Below, piece by piece: positions 9,717 through 18,009 of a stretch of DNA of 64,000 nt. Position 1 is the first letter of the stretch; the number at the start of each line of letters is the position of its first letter. The DNA comes from Tepidamorphaceae bacterium (GTDB lineage Bacteria > Pseudomonadota > Alphaproteobacteria > Rhizobiales > Tepidamorphaceae): positions 586,007-650,006 of the forward strand of contig JANQNT010000023.1 of NCBI GenBank assembly GCA_028279445.1, read 5' to 3'. Both the position numbers and the translations under genes were made by a program. The notes beneath the pieces are model-generated. The model saw only the letters and a list, made by a program, of their open reading frames with translations, was not told where the DNA came from and searched no databases.

Positions 9717-10178
9717 GTGGCGTATTTCGGCGAGATATACAGGACGGTTGGGCGTCTGGCGAGATGTGGTGCGCCACGGGCAGCCATGCTGACAGCGACG
9801 CTGCTGGCCGCGGGCTGCTCCTTGCCGCTCAACAATTTCTCGCTCGCCGAGCGGACCGGCTCGATCATCCCCTCGCTGTCACGCTCAACCGCCGTGGAAG
9901 CGCCGCATCTGGTCTCCTTCGTCGGTGATGCCGCCTGGCCCTCGCTGAAAGGCGCCCTGATCACCGCGCTGATCGACCGTGAAGACGGCGAGCGGGTGAC
10001 CTGGAAAAGCAATGGCGACGCGTCGGGAACGGTAACGCCGATCACCACGGTCATGGCCGGCGACGGACGCCGCTGCCGCCGGCTCGCCATCACCGCCGAC
10101 CTGCCCGGCCGGGCCGACGAGATGCTCTCGGAGGCCTGTCCCGTCGGCGCCAGCGCCTGGTCGGTGACACCGCTGTGA
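9717..10178 (+). CDS. RT0821/Lpp0805-type surface lipoprotein
   Basis: A 153-residue protein with a lipobox LLAAGC at about residues 29-34 after an Arg-rich n-region, so it should be lipidated and anchored in the envelope. The rest (FSLAERTGSI ... ALIDREDGERVTWKSNGDASGTVTP) resembles the small surface antigen-like family placed between pdxH and a DnaJ gene in many rhizobia. The GTG at 9717 gives a complete signal sequence; ATG 9786 would leave almost no n-region. Function is unknown. Confidence 0.65.
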   Translation: MAYFGEIYRTVGRLARCGAPRAAMLTATLLAAGCSLPLNNFSLAERTGSIIPSLSRSTAVEAPHLVSFVGDAAWPSLKGALITALIDREDGERVTWKSNGDASGTVTPITTVMAGDGRRCRRLAITADLPGRADEMLSEACPVGASAWSVTPL

Positions 10179-10199
10179 TTTGCTTATTTTCTTGGCTTA

Positions 10200-10301
10200 G
10201 CCGTTCGCCTTGTCCGAAAACCGGTTCCCACTTTCTTGCTGGCCGTTCGCCTTATCCGAAAACCGGTTCCCACTTTTCGGGGCTCACGGCATCATCCTGC
10301 A
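10200..10301 (+). repeat. Two copies of the ccgaaaa...ttttcgg intergenic repeat
   Basis: The first copy (10200-10234) and second copy (10241-10301) share gccgttcgcctt, a gaaaaccggttcccac core and, in the second, ttttcggggc followed ten bases later by gcatcatcctgc. CCGAAAA and TTTTCGG form a 7-bp stem. Further copies occur at 63736-63795 and 63869-63931, a related hairpin at 36829-36874, and a partial copy near 45350. They resemble the intergenic mosaic palindromes known from rhizobial genomes. Confidence 0.8.
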
Positions 10302-10312
10302 CCGACGGAGCG

Positions 10313-10557
10313 TTAGGCACCCAGGCACGCGACCGTGCGGTTCATTTCGCTCACGCCAGCTCGCTTCGCTCGCGGCTCCGCGGGGGCGCGCTTTCGCGCG
10401 GACACGCGGTCGCGTGTCTGGGTTCGTTCCTCGCGCCCCTCGCGCCGACGCAGCGTTTGGCACCCAGGCGCACGACCGTGCGCCCAGCCGGTCAGGCCGC
10501 CCTCGCGGAGCCGTGAGCGCGGACATTGTCCGAGCGAACTGGCGTGAGCGGAATAAC
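10313..10557. repeat. Composite inverted-repeat mosaic element
   Basis: Outer arms tcgctcacgccagctcgct (starting about 10347) and the reverse-oriented gagcgaactggcgtgagcgg (ending about 10553) pair almost fully. Inner arms cggctccgcgggggcg and cgccctcgcggagccg also pair. The module cacccaggc..cgaccgtgcg occurs twice inside (10317 and 10470). The same modules appear in reverse orientation at about 45103-45182 and at 63948-64000. No convincing gene is present; frames across it are products of high GC. The remaining stretch to 10718 is AT-richer and may hold the promoter of the DnaJ-like gene. Confidence 0.7.
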
Positions 10558-10718
10558 ACGCGCCCTGAAAAACTTGCAGATCGCGCCGCGCATCCCAACA
10601 TATAAACAAATCTGCATGTCATTGCGCCGCAACGATATTCCGGTGCGGTACATGCGTGTTTGCGTGCGCGACACGCTTCGATGTAACCCATGAGCGTGAC
10701 CAACGGGACTGAGTGGTG

Positions 10719-11699
10719 ATGGCGAGCCGGGACCCATACAATGTGCTGGGCGTGCCCAAGGGCGCGAGCGAGGCTGACATCAAGTCGGCGTTCCGCAAGC
10801 TCGCCAAGAAGCACCACCCCGACGCCAACAAGGACGACCCCAAGGCGCAGGAGCGCTTCGCGGAGATCAACCAGGCCTACGAACTGCTCTCCGACAAGAA
10901 CAAGCGCGCTCAGTTCGACCGCGGCGAGATCGATGCCGACGGCAATCCGGGCTTTGCCGGCTTCGACCCCAACGATCTGGCCGGCGCGTTCCGCGCGGGG
11001 CGTGATGCCGGGCGCGGCCCCGGCGGCTTCCAGTGGCGCACCTCGGCCGGTCCGGGCGGTCCGGAGTTCGATCCCTCCGATCTGTTCGCCGATATCCTCG
11101 GCGGGCTCGGCGGCGCGGGCGGCGGAGCAGCCGGAGCGCATATGCGCGGCGGCTTTGGCGGTGGGCGGCCGGCGGCCAAGCCGAAAGACCTGCGCGCCAC
11201 CGCCACGATCGCGCTGGAGGACGTTGCCAAAGGCAAGTCGATCCGGGTGACGCTCCCCAACGGGCGCGCGCTCGATGTCTCGGTGCCTGCCGGCGCGCGC
11301 GATGGGCTGGAGCTGCGGCTGAAAGGCCAGGGCGATGTCGATCCGCGGAGCGGCGCCAAAGGCGATGTGCGCCTCACCGTGCGGCTGGCCCGTCATCCCC
11401 GGTTCAAGGTCGAGGGTGACGACCTGCGCATCGAGCAGGGCGTGGACCTGGCGGACGCGGTGCTGGGCGGCAAGGTGCGCGTGCCGACACTGACCGGTTC
11501 GGTCGACGTCACGGTGCCCAAGGGCAGTGGCGGCGGCAAGGTGCTGCGGCTGAAGGGCAAGGGACTTTCCAAGCGCGCCGGTGGCGCCGGCGACCTGCTG
11601 GTGGTGCTGAACATCGTGCTGCCGGACCCGCCGGATGCCGAGCTGGAAGAGCTGATGCAGCGCAACCGCGCGGCATCGAAGGGGACGGTCGCCGGCTGA
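10719..11699 (+). CDS. DnaJ-class co-chaperone without zinc finger (CbpA-like)
   Basis: A 326-residue J-domain protein. The J domain covers residues 1-68 with the essential HPD at 33-35. A Gly-rich linker follows to about 150, then the beta-sandwich substrate-binding domains. The CxxCxGxG zinc-finger region of true DnaJ is absent, so this is the class II (CbpA-like) type that stimulates DnaK ATPase. Two GTG codons precede the ATG at 10719; ATG was chosen because [12 protein letters not shown] is the family N-terminus. Its place before fabI is typical for rhizobia. Confidence 0.88.
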   Translation: MASRDPYNVLGVPKGASEADIKSAFRKLAKKHHPDANKDDPKAQERFAEINQAYELLSDKNKRAQFDRGEIDADGNPGFAGFDPNDLAGAFRAGRDAGRGPGGFQWRTSAGPGGPEFDPSDLFADILGGLGGAGGGAAGAHMRGGFGGGRPAAKPKDLRATATIALEDVAKGKSIRVTLPNGRALDVSVPAGARDGLELRLKGQGDVDPRSGAKGDVRLTVRLARHPRFKVEGDDLRIEQGVDLADAVLGGKVRVPTLTGSVDVTVPKGSGGGKVLRLKGKGLSKRAGGAGDLLVVLNIVLPDPPDAELEELMQRNRAASKGTVAG

Positions 11700-11830
11700 C
11701 TTGTCTTCGCGACAGCACACGACAGCACCTTGTGACCGGTTGGCGGGCGTATTAAGACAGCGCCATACGCGTCCGGCAGGGCGCTCGTTTCGCCACCTGG
11801 CCCGTTCCGCCACCTGAAAGTCCGGCAGGC

Positions 11831-12658
11831 ATGTCCGACAACGCCCCATCGCCCACGGCAAACCTGATGCGCGGCAAGCGCGGCCTGATCATGGGCCTTG
11901 CCAACAACCGCTCGATTGCCTGGGGCATCGCCAAGGCCTGCGCGGATGCCGGCGCCGAGCTTGCCTTCACCTATCAGGGCGAAGCGCTTCAAAAGCGCGT
12001 CGCGCCTCTGGCCGAGGAGGCGGGCGGTTTCGTCGCCGGCCATTGCGATGTCACCGACGCGGCCTCCCTCGATGCGGTGTTCGAGGCCTTGCGGGAGCGC
12101 TGGGGCAGCCTCGATTTCGTCGTTCACGCCATCGCCTTTTCGGACAAGGACGAACTGACCGGGCGCTACGTGGACACCAGCGAGGACAACTTCGTCCAGT
12201 CGCTGCTGATCTCCTGCTACTCGTTCACGGCGGTCGCCCAGCGCGCCGAGAAGCTGATGAGCGACGGCGGCAGCCTGCTGACCCTGACCTATTACGGCGC
12301 CGAGAAGGTGATGCCGCACTACAACGTCATGGGCGTCGCCAAGGCCGCGCTGGAGGCCAGCGTGCGCTATCTCGCCGTCGACCTCGGCGGCCAGGGCATC
12401 CGCGTCAACGCGGTCTCGGCGGGGCCGATCAAGACGCTGGCCGCGTCGGGCATCGGCGACTTCCGCTATATCCTGAAGTGGAACGAGTACAACGCGCCCC
12501 TGAAACGCACCGTCTCCATCGACGAAGTGGGCGCGGCGTCGCTGTATCTGCTGTCGGATCTCGGCAGCGCAGTGACCGGCGAGGTGCATCATGTCGACAG
12601 CGGCTATCACGTGGTCGGCATGAAGGCGGTCGACGCCCCCGACATCACCAAGGAATAG
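11831..12658 (+). CDS. fabI: Enoyl-[acyl-carrier-protein] reductase (NADH)
   Basis: A 275-residue SDR-type enzyme that performs the last reduction in each round of type II fatty acid elongation. It has the divergent FabI cofactor motif GLANNRSIAWGIA (about residues 23-35) and the catalytic Tyr-x6-Lys in HYNVMGVAKAAL. Length and motif spacing are standard. The start ATG 11831 has ggcagg a few bases upstream. It is followed after five bases by the histidine phosphatase, so these are probably co-transcribed. FabI is the triclosan/isoniazid-type target in bacteria. Confidence 0.94.
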   Translation: MSDNAPSPTANLMRGKRGLIMGLANNRSIAWGIAKACADAGAELAFTYQGEALQKRVAPLAEEAGGFVAGHCDVTDAASLDAVFEALRERWGSLDFVVHAIAFSDKDELTGRYVDTSEDNFVQSLLISCYSFTAVAQRAEKLMSDGGSLLTLTYYGAEKVMPHYNVMGVAKAALEASVRYLAVDLGGQGIRVNAVSAGPIKTLAASGIGDFRYILKWNEYNAPLKRTVSIDEVGAASLYLLSDLGSAVTGEVHHVDSGYHVVGMKAVDAPDITKE

Positions 12659-12663
12659 CCAGC

Positions 12664-13281
12664 ATGGAAGGCGGCAGATCCCTGCCGTTTCCCACACCGG
12701 CAATCCGCTTTCCCCTGATCGCCGTGCGCCACGGCCAGACCGACTGGAACGCCGAAGGGCGGCTGCAGGGCCAGTGCGACATTCCCCTCAACGACACCGG
12801 TCGTGCGCAGGCCGCGCGCAATGGTAAGGCACTGGCGGAGCATCTCGGCCAGGCCGATGGCTGGCGCTTCGTGGCCAGTCCGTTGGAGCGCGCGGTGGAG
12901 ACCATGCGCATCCTGCGCGCCGAAATGGGCCTGCCGCCGGATGACTTCGCCCGCGAGGCAGCGCTCAAGGAAGCCAGTTTCGGCGCCTGGGAAGGCCTCA
13001 CCATGGACGAGCTCAAGGTGAAGGACCGCGCCGCCTATCGGTTGCGCAAGGACGACCGTTGGGGCGCGCTGCCGCCGGGCGGCGAGAGCTACGCCATGCT
13101 CGGCGAGCGCGTCGCGGCCTGGATCGCACGGCTGGATGGCCCCACCGTGACGGTCAGCCACGGCGGGGTCGTGCGGGTGTTGCGTGCGCTGGTCGACGGC
13201 GATGACGGCACGCTGTTCAACGGCCCGCCGGCGCAGGACCGGATATTGTCCATCGCCGACGGCGCCGCGACATGGTTCTAG
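12664..13281 (+). CDS. Histidine phosphatase family protein
   Basis: A 205-residue phosphoglycerate-mutase-like phosphatase. The catalytic motif is RHGQTDWN (about residues 21-28), with a second active-site His in VSHGGVVR near the C-terminus and conserved Arg/Glu between (SPLERAVETM, EASFGAWEG). The substrate is unknown; such proteins dephosphorylate metabolites or act as cobalamin-type phosphatases. The frame is open far upstream inside fabI, but ATG 12664, five bases after the fabI stop, gives a normal length. Its TAG stop (13279-13281) is the first three bases of a palindrome. Confidence 0.85.
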   Translation: MEGGRSLPFPTPAIRFPLIAVRHGQTDWNAEGRLQGQCDIPLNDTGRAQAARNGKALAEHLGQADGWRFVASPLERAVETMRILRAEMGLPPDDFAREAALKEASFGAWEGLTMDELKVKDRAAYRLRKDDRWGALPPGGESYAMLGERVAAWIARLDGPTVTVSHGGVVRVLRALVDGDDGTLFNGPPAQDRILSIADGAATWF

Positions 13282-13320
13282 AGCAACCTGCGCCGGGAAC
13301 GGCGCAGGCAAGTTGCTCTA
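13279..13320. terminator. Nested hairpin overlapping the phosphatase stop codon
   Basis: TAGAGCAAC (13279-13287) pairs with GTTGCTCTA (13312-13320), and inside it CTGCGCCG (13288-13295) pairs with CGGCGCAG (13300-13307) around a ggaa tetraloop. Being GC-rich and placed exactly at the end of the fabI/phosphatase operon, it can act as a terminator, though it has no T-tract. The stop codon belongs to the left arm. Confidence 0.6.
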
Positions 13321-13333
13321 ACACTTTGGAATC

Positions 13334-13381
13334 GAGCATCTTTCTGTGTTTTGAGTGAGTCACTCAAAACACAGGATGCTC
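13334..13381. repeat. 14-bp perfect-stem palindrome
   Basis: CTGTGTTTTGAGTG (13344-13357) is the exact reverse complement of CACTCAAAACACAG (13361-13374), with a 3-base loop. It is framed by GAGCATC and GATGCTC. The symmetrical hairpin lies between two convergent genes (histidine phosphatase and PCu(A)C) and could terminate transcription in both directions. The outer gagcat/atgctcta motif recurs at the ends of the 35399-35709 element, so it may be a short member of that family. Confidence 0.65.
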
Positions 13382-13394
13382 TAGGCGTCTACGA

Positions 13395-13925
13395 TCAGTG
13401 CGTGTGTTCCGGCACCTGCGTGGCGCCGATGGCCGCGACCGGGAAATCGACATCGACGGAACCGGCCTTCTCGAAGGTCAGCGTCACCTTCAGCTTGGCG
13501 CCTTCGGCCAGCGGCTCGGTCAGCATCATGAACATCAGGTGATCGCCACCTGGCTTGAGCGTCACGGTCTCGCCGGCGGGAATCTCGATGCCGCCTTCGA
13601 TCTCGCGCATCTTCATGACGCCGTCATCCATCATCATCTCGTGCAGCTCGGTCTTGCCGGCGAGCGGCATGGAGGCGGACACCAGCCGGTCGGCTTCGCT
13701 GCCGCTGTTGGTGATGATGAGATAGCCGGCGGCGACCTTGGCGGCCTTCGGCGTCGCCCGTGACCAGGGCTCGACGATCTTCAGATCGCCGATGGTGACC
13801 GTTTGGCCGTGGCCGCCGGCATGAGCCAGGGAGGAGATCATTACCACCAGGGCGATAAACAGGCTGGCGGCGATGGCGCTGGTGGAAATCGCGCGATCGG
13901 CGCGTGCGGTGCTTACTTTGGGCAT
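13395..13925 (-). CDS. Copper chaperone PCu(A)C
   Basis: A 176-residue exported protein with an N-terminal signal/anchor (hydrophobic about 17-32, cleavage near AHAGG). It has the PCu(A)C copper-binding pattern: HEM then further Met residues (MMMDDGVMKM), and GGDHLMFMM about 30 residues on. Family members carry Cu(I) in the periplasm and help assemble the CuA site of cytochrome c oxidase or buffer copper. A His-containing tail (PEHTH) may add a ligand. No cox or sco gene is adjacent. It points away from the small Cys-containing protein at 14323-14721 on the same strand. Confidence 0.88.
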   Translation of the reverse strand: MPKVSTARADRAISTSAIAASLFIALVVMISSLAHAGGHGQTVTIGDLKIVEPWSRATPKAAKVAAGYLIITNSGSEADRLVSASMPLAGKTELHEMMMDDGVMKMREIEGGIEIPAGETVTLKPGGDHLMFMMLTEPLAEGAKLKVTLTFEKAGSVDVDFPVAAIGATQVPEHTH

Positions 13926-14030
13926 GGGATTTCACTTTCGTTGAACGGCATTCACTGAACGGCTGTCGCGGGCAACGCCCTGCGAGCCTTCGCGTATGCG
14001 GATCACATATGGCGATCACATACGTCGGGG

Positions 14031-14304
14031 CTAGGGTCCGGACTCAATTGGGTTATCCATTCTGCGCGTGTCGGATTTCGTTGCTGACAAGGCAGCGGGG
14101 TGTAGGAAACCTTGCTGGTTTTCAAGTCCCCGCTAACGCCGTCAGGGGCGAAATCCGCCGCGCCCTTCGGGTTCGCGACAAGCCGCCCATCTGCGGCGCA
14201 AAACGTCCTCGAATAGGCTTGGGCCTGTCCGTCGTCCGTTTCGCTTGCATCTGAACGGCTTGTCGCAAACAGAATGGCGTGACCGAATTGAGTACGGACC
14301 CTAG
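14031..14304. mobile_element. MITE-like element with about 34-bp terminal inverted repeats
   Basis: The left end (14031-14064, starting ctagggtccg, then actcaatt, then ccattctg) is the imperfect reverse complement of the right end (14270-14304, ending cggaccctag). The 274-bp interior has no gene. Both ends read TA then GGGTCC, so the element could be flanked by a TA duplication as in IS630/Tc1-type insertions. It fills most of the 397-base gap upstream of PCu(A)C. Just outside, gatcacata occurs twice (14001 and 14014). Confidence 0.7.
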
Positions 14305-14322
14305 AGGCTGAAGAAAGGCGGT

Positions 14323-14721
14323 TCAGGCGGGCGGCGCGCGCACGCGCGGGCGCACCGTCGCTGCCGGGCCGGCGGCGGATGCCGTCACGTCCGGATAGGT
14401 GATCTCGAGATAGGCGATCGGCACGCCAATCACGTCGCAGGGCGTGGGCGGCAACGCGTTGACCAGGTTCAGCTTGCAGGCCGGGCAGGAACCGGGCGCC
14501 AGGCCGCTCACCGGTTCGTCGCCCGAAAGCGCGCGGCACAGCACCGGCACGGTGCCGTCCGGCAGCACATAGGCCGACAGGTCCGGGACGGACACATTCG
14601 GGATCGAAGGACCCGGGACGGCCGCGACGGCGCGATGGGCGAAGCCGTTCACGGCAATCGCCAGGGCAAACAGCATGGCCGTCAGCAAGGGCCAACGGCG
14701 ATGTCGCAGCGGTCTCATCAT
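14323..14721 (-). CDS. Small exported Cys-motif protein, possibly DUF2946-like
   Basis: A 132-residue protein starting [13 protein letters not shown], with a basic n-region and a hydrophobic core (about 10-25) ending near [11 protein letters not shown], so it is exported or anchored. The mature region has a CPAC motif, two other Cys and a PPTPCDV stretch. A short Cys-motif exported protein next to a copper chaperone gene fits the DUF2946 group, often found near copper genes, but the usual His pattern is not clear, so the family call is tentative. The frame is open further upstream; the chosen start gives a proper signal peptide. Confidence 0.5.
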   Translation of the reverse strand: MMRPLRHRRWPLLTAMLFALAIAVNGFAHRAVAAVPGPSIPNVSVPDLSAYVLPDGTVPVLCRALSGDEPVSGLAPGSCPACKLNLVNALPPTPCDVIGVPIAYLEITYPDVTASAAGPAATVRPRVRAPPA

Positions 14722-14888
14722 CGGCCGGATCGTACCAGCGCACACGCATGGCCGAAAGCGCGCCGGGGCGGCGTCCGCGGGGCGCATTGCCGCAGCGCAC
14801 GCCGTGTCGCGGTTTGACCGGGCGCACGACCTCACATACGGTCGCGCGCCCGCGCTGCCAACGGGCACCTTGCGTGAAGTCACCCGCC

Positions 14889-15983
14889 ATGTCGCACAAC
14901 AGCTTCGGCCACCTGTTCCGCATCACCACCTTTGGCGAGAGCCACGGGCCGGCGCTTGGCTGCGTGGTGGACGGCTGTCCGCCCGGCATCGCACTGACGG
15001 CCGAAGACATCCAGGCCGATCTCGACCGCCGCCGGCCCGGTCAGTCGCGTTTCACGACGCAGCGCCGCGAGGCGGACGCGGTGGAAATCCTCTCCGGCGT
15101 GTTCGAGGACGAGCGCACCGGCGGTCCCGTCACCACGGGCACGCCGATCGCCCTGCTGATCCGCAATACCGACCAGCGCTCGAAGGACTACGACGAGATC
15201 CGCGACCGCTATCGGCCGGGCCACGCGGACCTGACCTATGACGCCAAATACGGCGTTCGCGACTATCGCGGCGGTGGGCGGTCCTCGGCGCGGGAGACCG
15301 CCGCGCGGGTCGCCGCCGGCGCCGTTGCGCGCAAGGTCATCCCCGATATCCGCGTGCGCGCCGCGCTGGTGCAGATGGGTCCGCACGCTATCGACCGCGA
15401 CAACTGGGACTGGGATGCGGTCAACGACAATCCGTTCTTTTGTCCCGACGCGAAGGCCGCCGGGCGCTGGGCCACGGAACTCGACGCCGTGCGCAAGGCC
15501 GGCTCCTCGCTCGGCGCGGTGATCGAGGTTGTCGCCGACGGCGTGCCGGCCGGGCTCGGCGCGCCTGTCTACGGCAAGCTCGACCAGGACCTGGCATCCG
15601 CAATGATGTCGATCAACGCGGTCAAGGGCGTGGAGATCGGGGCGGGCTTCGCGGCGGCGGGGTTCACCGGGGAAGAGAACGCCGACGAGATGCGCGCCGG
15701 CAACGATGACGGCCCGCGCTTCACCTCCAACCACGCCGGCGGTATTCTCGGCGGCATCTCCTCCGGCCAGCCGGTCGTCGTGCGCTTTGCCGTCAAGCCC
15801 ACCTCCTCGATCCTCACCCCGCGCCAGACGGTGACGCGGCAGGGCGAGGAAACCGAGATCGTCACCAAGGGCCGGCACGATCCGTGTGTCGGCATTCGCG
15901 CCGTGCCGATCGGCGAAGCCATGATGGCCATCGTGCTCGCCGACCACTATCTGCGCCACCGCGGCCAGACGGGCCGCGGCTGA
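14889..15983 (+). CDS. aroC: Chorismate synthase
   Basis: A 364-residue enzyme that makes chorismate from 5-enolpyruvylshikimate 3-phosphate, the last shared step in aromatic amino acid synthesis, using reduced FMN. Motifs are FGESHG near the N-terminus, RRRPGQS, and [10 protein letters not shown] (about residues 125-134), with the C-terminal [18 protein letters not shown] 14889 gives the standard [11 protein letters not shown] start. Its last codons (GQTGRG and stop) lie inside a 28-base tandem duplication. Confidence 0.95.
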   Translation: MSHNSFGHLFRITTFGESHGPALGCVVDGCPPGIALTAEDIQADLDRRRPGQSRFTTQRREADAVEILSGVFEDERTGGPVTTGTPIALLIRNTDQRSKDYDEIRDRYRPGHADLTYDAKYGVRDYRGGGRSSARETAARVAAGAVARKVIPDIRVRAALVQMGPHAIDRDNWDWDAVNDNPFFCPDAKAAGRWATELDAVRKAGSSLGAVIEVVADGVPAGLGAPVYGKLDQDLASAMMSINAVKGVEIGAGFAAAGFTGEENADEMRAGNDDGPRFTSNHAGGILGGISSGQPVVVRFAVKPTSSILTPRQTVTRQGEETEIVTKGRHDPCVGIRAVPIGEAMMAIVLADHYLRHRGQTGRG

Positions 15984-16026
15984 ACAAACGGGCCAGACGG
16001 GCCGCGGCTGAACAAACGGGCCAGAC
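15963..16026 (+). repeat. 28-bp tandem repeat spanning the aroC stop
   Basis: The unit starting ggccagacgggccgcgg and ending gaacaaacg occurs at 15963-15990 and again without change at 15991-16018, followed by eight bases of a third copy. The aroC stop codon TGA is in the first copy. It looks like a recent slippage duplication in the gap between aroC and ribB. Confidence 0.9.
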
Positions 16027-16052
16027 CGGCAAAGGTTGAGTAGACGACCACC

Positions 16053-17183
16053 ATGCATGCACGCCCCATCACCAGCGATCTGACGCGCGTCGCGGAGGCG
16101 ATCCGCGCCTTCGAGGCCGGCGAGATCGTCGTCGTCACCGACGATGACGACCGGGAAAACGAAGGCGACCTGATCCTGGCCGCCGCCCACGCCACGCCGG
16201 ACAAGGTGGCCTTCGTCATCCGCCACACGTCGGGCATCGTGTGCACGCCGATTACCACCGAGATCGCCGAGAAACTGCGGCTCGACCCGATGGTGTCGCG
16301 CAACGACGCGCCGCTGGCCACCGCCTTCACCGTGTCCATCGACGTCAAGCACGGCCTGACCACCGGCATCTCGGCGGAAGAACGCACCAACACGATCCGG
16401 GCGCTGACCAACGACAATGTGGGCGCGGAAGACTTCGTGCGTCCCGGCCACGTGTTTCCGCTGGTGGCGCGCGATGGTGGCGTGCTGATCCGCTCCGGCC
16501 ACACGGAAGCCGCCATCGACCTGTGCCTGCTGGCCGGTCTGCCGCCGGTCGGGGTGCTGGCGGAACTGGTCAACGACGACGGCACCGTCATGCAGGGACC
16601 CGACGTCGGCAGCTTCGCGGAGACACACAAGCTCAAGCAGGTCTCGATCGCCGAGCTGATCGCCTGGCGCCAGCGCACCGAACGGCTGATCGAACGCATC
16701 AGCGAATTCGAGATTGCGACGCCGGCGGGAAAGGCGACGGCCGTCGCCTACGAGACACCGTTCGACCCGATGCACCACCTCGCCGTGGTCATTGGCGATA
16801 TCCGCGACGGCCAGAACGTGCCGGTGCGGCTGCATCTGGAGTCGGTGGTCACCGACGTGTTCGGCGCCGATCCGGTGCTGCACGAGCTAATGCAGCGTTT
16901 CGCCGAGGAAGGCCGCGGCGTGATCATCTACCTGCGCGAGGGCTCCGTCGGCGTGGCGCGCACGCCGATCGGCCCGCGCGACGAACTCAAGGCGGCAGAG
17001 GACGAGGCGCACGGCTCAGCCCAGGGGCGCTCGGAGAACTGGCGCGAAATCGGGATTGGCGCGCAGATCCTGAAAGACCTCGGCGTCAGCTCGATCCGCC
17101 TGCTGGCCAGCCGCGAGCGCCACTATGTGGGGCTATCCGGCTACGGCATCGACATCACGGCGACGGATTTGATCGAGGGTTGA
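16053..17183 (+). CDS. ribB: 3,4-dihydroxy-2-butanone 4-phosphate synthase with degenerate GTP cyclohydrolase II domain (RibBX type)
   Basis: A 376-residue protein. Residues about 6-205 form the DHBP synthase that converts ribulose 5-phosphate to the riboflavin precursor; DDDDRENEGDL (about 30-40) and the GHTEAAIDL region are intact. Residues about 210-370 align in layout with GTP cyclohydrolase II, but the zinc Cys pattern (HSEC..GD..SLRCDCG) is replaced by HLESVVTDVFGADPVLH, so the second activity is almost certainly lost. Such fused degenerate forms (RibBX) are known in Proteobacteria. It follows aroC by 69 bases. Confidence 0.9.
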   Translation: MHARPITSDLTRVAEAIRAFEAGEIVVVTDDDDRENEGDLILAAAHATPDKVAFVIRHTSGIVCTPITTEIAEKLRLDPMVSRNDAPLATAFTVSIDVKHGLTTGISAEERTNTIRALTNDNVGAEDFVRPGHVFPLVARDGGVLIRSGHTEAAIDLCLLAGLPPVGVLAELVNDDGTVMQGPDVGSFAETHKLKQVSIAELIAWRQRTERLIERISEFEIATPAGKATAVAYETPFDPMHHLAVVIGDIRDGQNVPVRLHLESVVTDVFGADPVLHELMQRFAEEGRGVIIYLREGSVGVARTPIGPRDELKAAEDEAHGSAQGRSENWREIGIGAQILKDLGVSSIRLLASRERHYVGLSGYGIDITATDLIEG

Positions 17184-17202
17184 AGTTGGCGCGTTCCGGT
17201 CC

Positions 17203-17967
17203 TCAGAACTTGCCGTTGTCGTTCTTCCACTCGCTTCGCGGCGCGACCTTCTCGGTGGTGTCCCAATGCTCGACGATCCTGCCGCCCGCCAGGCGGAACA
17301 GATCGTAGAAGGCCGAGTGGACGCCGCCGGAATACCCCTCGCTCACGCTCAGCACGAAGCTGCCCTCCGCCAGCACGCGATGGACGCGCTGGTAGTCGAT
17401 TGCCCGGTCATCGCGGTGCCTGGCCTCCAGGGCCGATCTCAGCACGGACAGATCGTCCGTCATGCGCGGATTGTGTTCGGCGAAGGTCTGCTGATTGATG
17501 AAATCGGCCAGACGATCCAGGTCACCGCCCACCAGCACCACCTCGACGAAATCGCGAACGCGTTCGCGATTGGCCTCGGTGCGATCTAGATCAACTGCCT
17601 CGGTGGGACCATCGACCATGCTGTGGCCGGCCGGGTTCGGCCCCAGGCGCAGCTGGATGTTGTCCCAGTGCTCGACGGCCCGGCCATCCTCGAAGCGGAA
17701 CACCTCAAACCCGATGTTCGACCTTGAGAAGTCGTATTCGGTATGGGCGAAGACGAAATCGCCATCCTCGAAAGCGCGCACGATGTTGACGCGCGGATTG
17801 GTCGTCGACAGCCGCTTGAAGAGCGCGGCCAGCCCTTCGCTGCCTTCATGGGTCTGCGGGTTGTGCTGGATGTAACGCGCCTCGTTGACGAAGGCGACGG
17901 GACCGGGATCGCCGGTCTCGATGCTCTTCAGCAGAGCGCGGATCTTGTCCTTGTTGGCAAGGGACAT
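17203..17967 (-). CDS. SnoaL-like protein with two tandem domains
   Basis: A 254-residue protein made of two related halves (about 1-115 and 130-245). Each carries a SnoaL/NTF2-like core: QHNPQTHEG and EHNPRMTDD, then EVFRFEDGRAVEHWDNIQ and YDLFRLAGGRIVEHWDTTE. The repeated xHNP and GRxVEHWD motifs show an internal duplication. The fold is used by small polyketide cyclases, isomerases and aldol-type enzymes; no substrate can be named. It is convergent with ribB and downstream of the toxin-antitoxin pair on the same strand. Confidence 0.78.
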   Translation of the reverse strand: MSLANKDKIRALLKSIETGDPGPVAFVNEARYIQHNPQTHEGSEGLAALFKRLSTTNPRVNIVRAFEDGDFVFAHTEYDFSRSNIGFEVFRFEDGRAVEHWDNIQLRLGPNPAGHSMVDGPTEAVDLDRTEANRERVRDFVEVVLVGGDLDRLADFINQQTFAEHNPRMTDDLSVLRSALEARHRDDRAIDYQRVHRVLAEGSFVLSVSEGYSGGVHSAFYDLFRLAGGRIVEHWDTTEKVAPRSEWKNDNGKF

Positions 17968-18009
17968 GTTTGCCGGACTTCTTCTTGAGCGTGCGATCAG
18001 CGATGCCCG

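Noticed and set aside
10284..11861. 525-codon minus-strand frame opposite the DnaJ-like gene
   Set aside because: The + strand has J-domain HPD and the substrate domain; the minus frame passes through repeats and has no motif.
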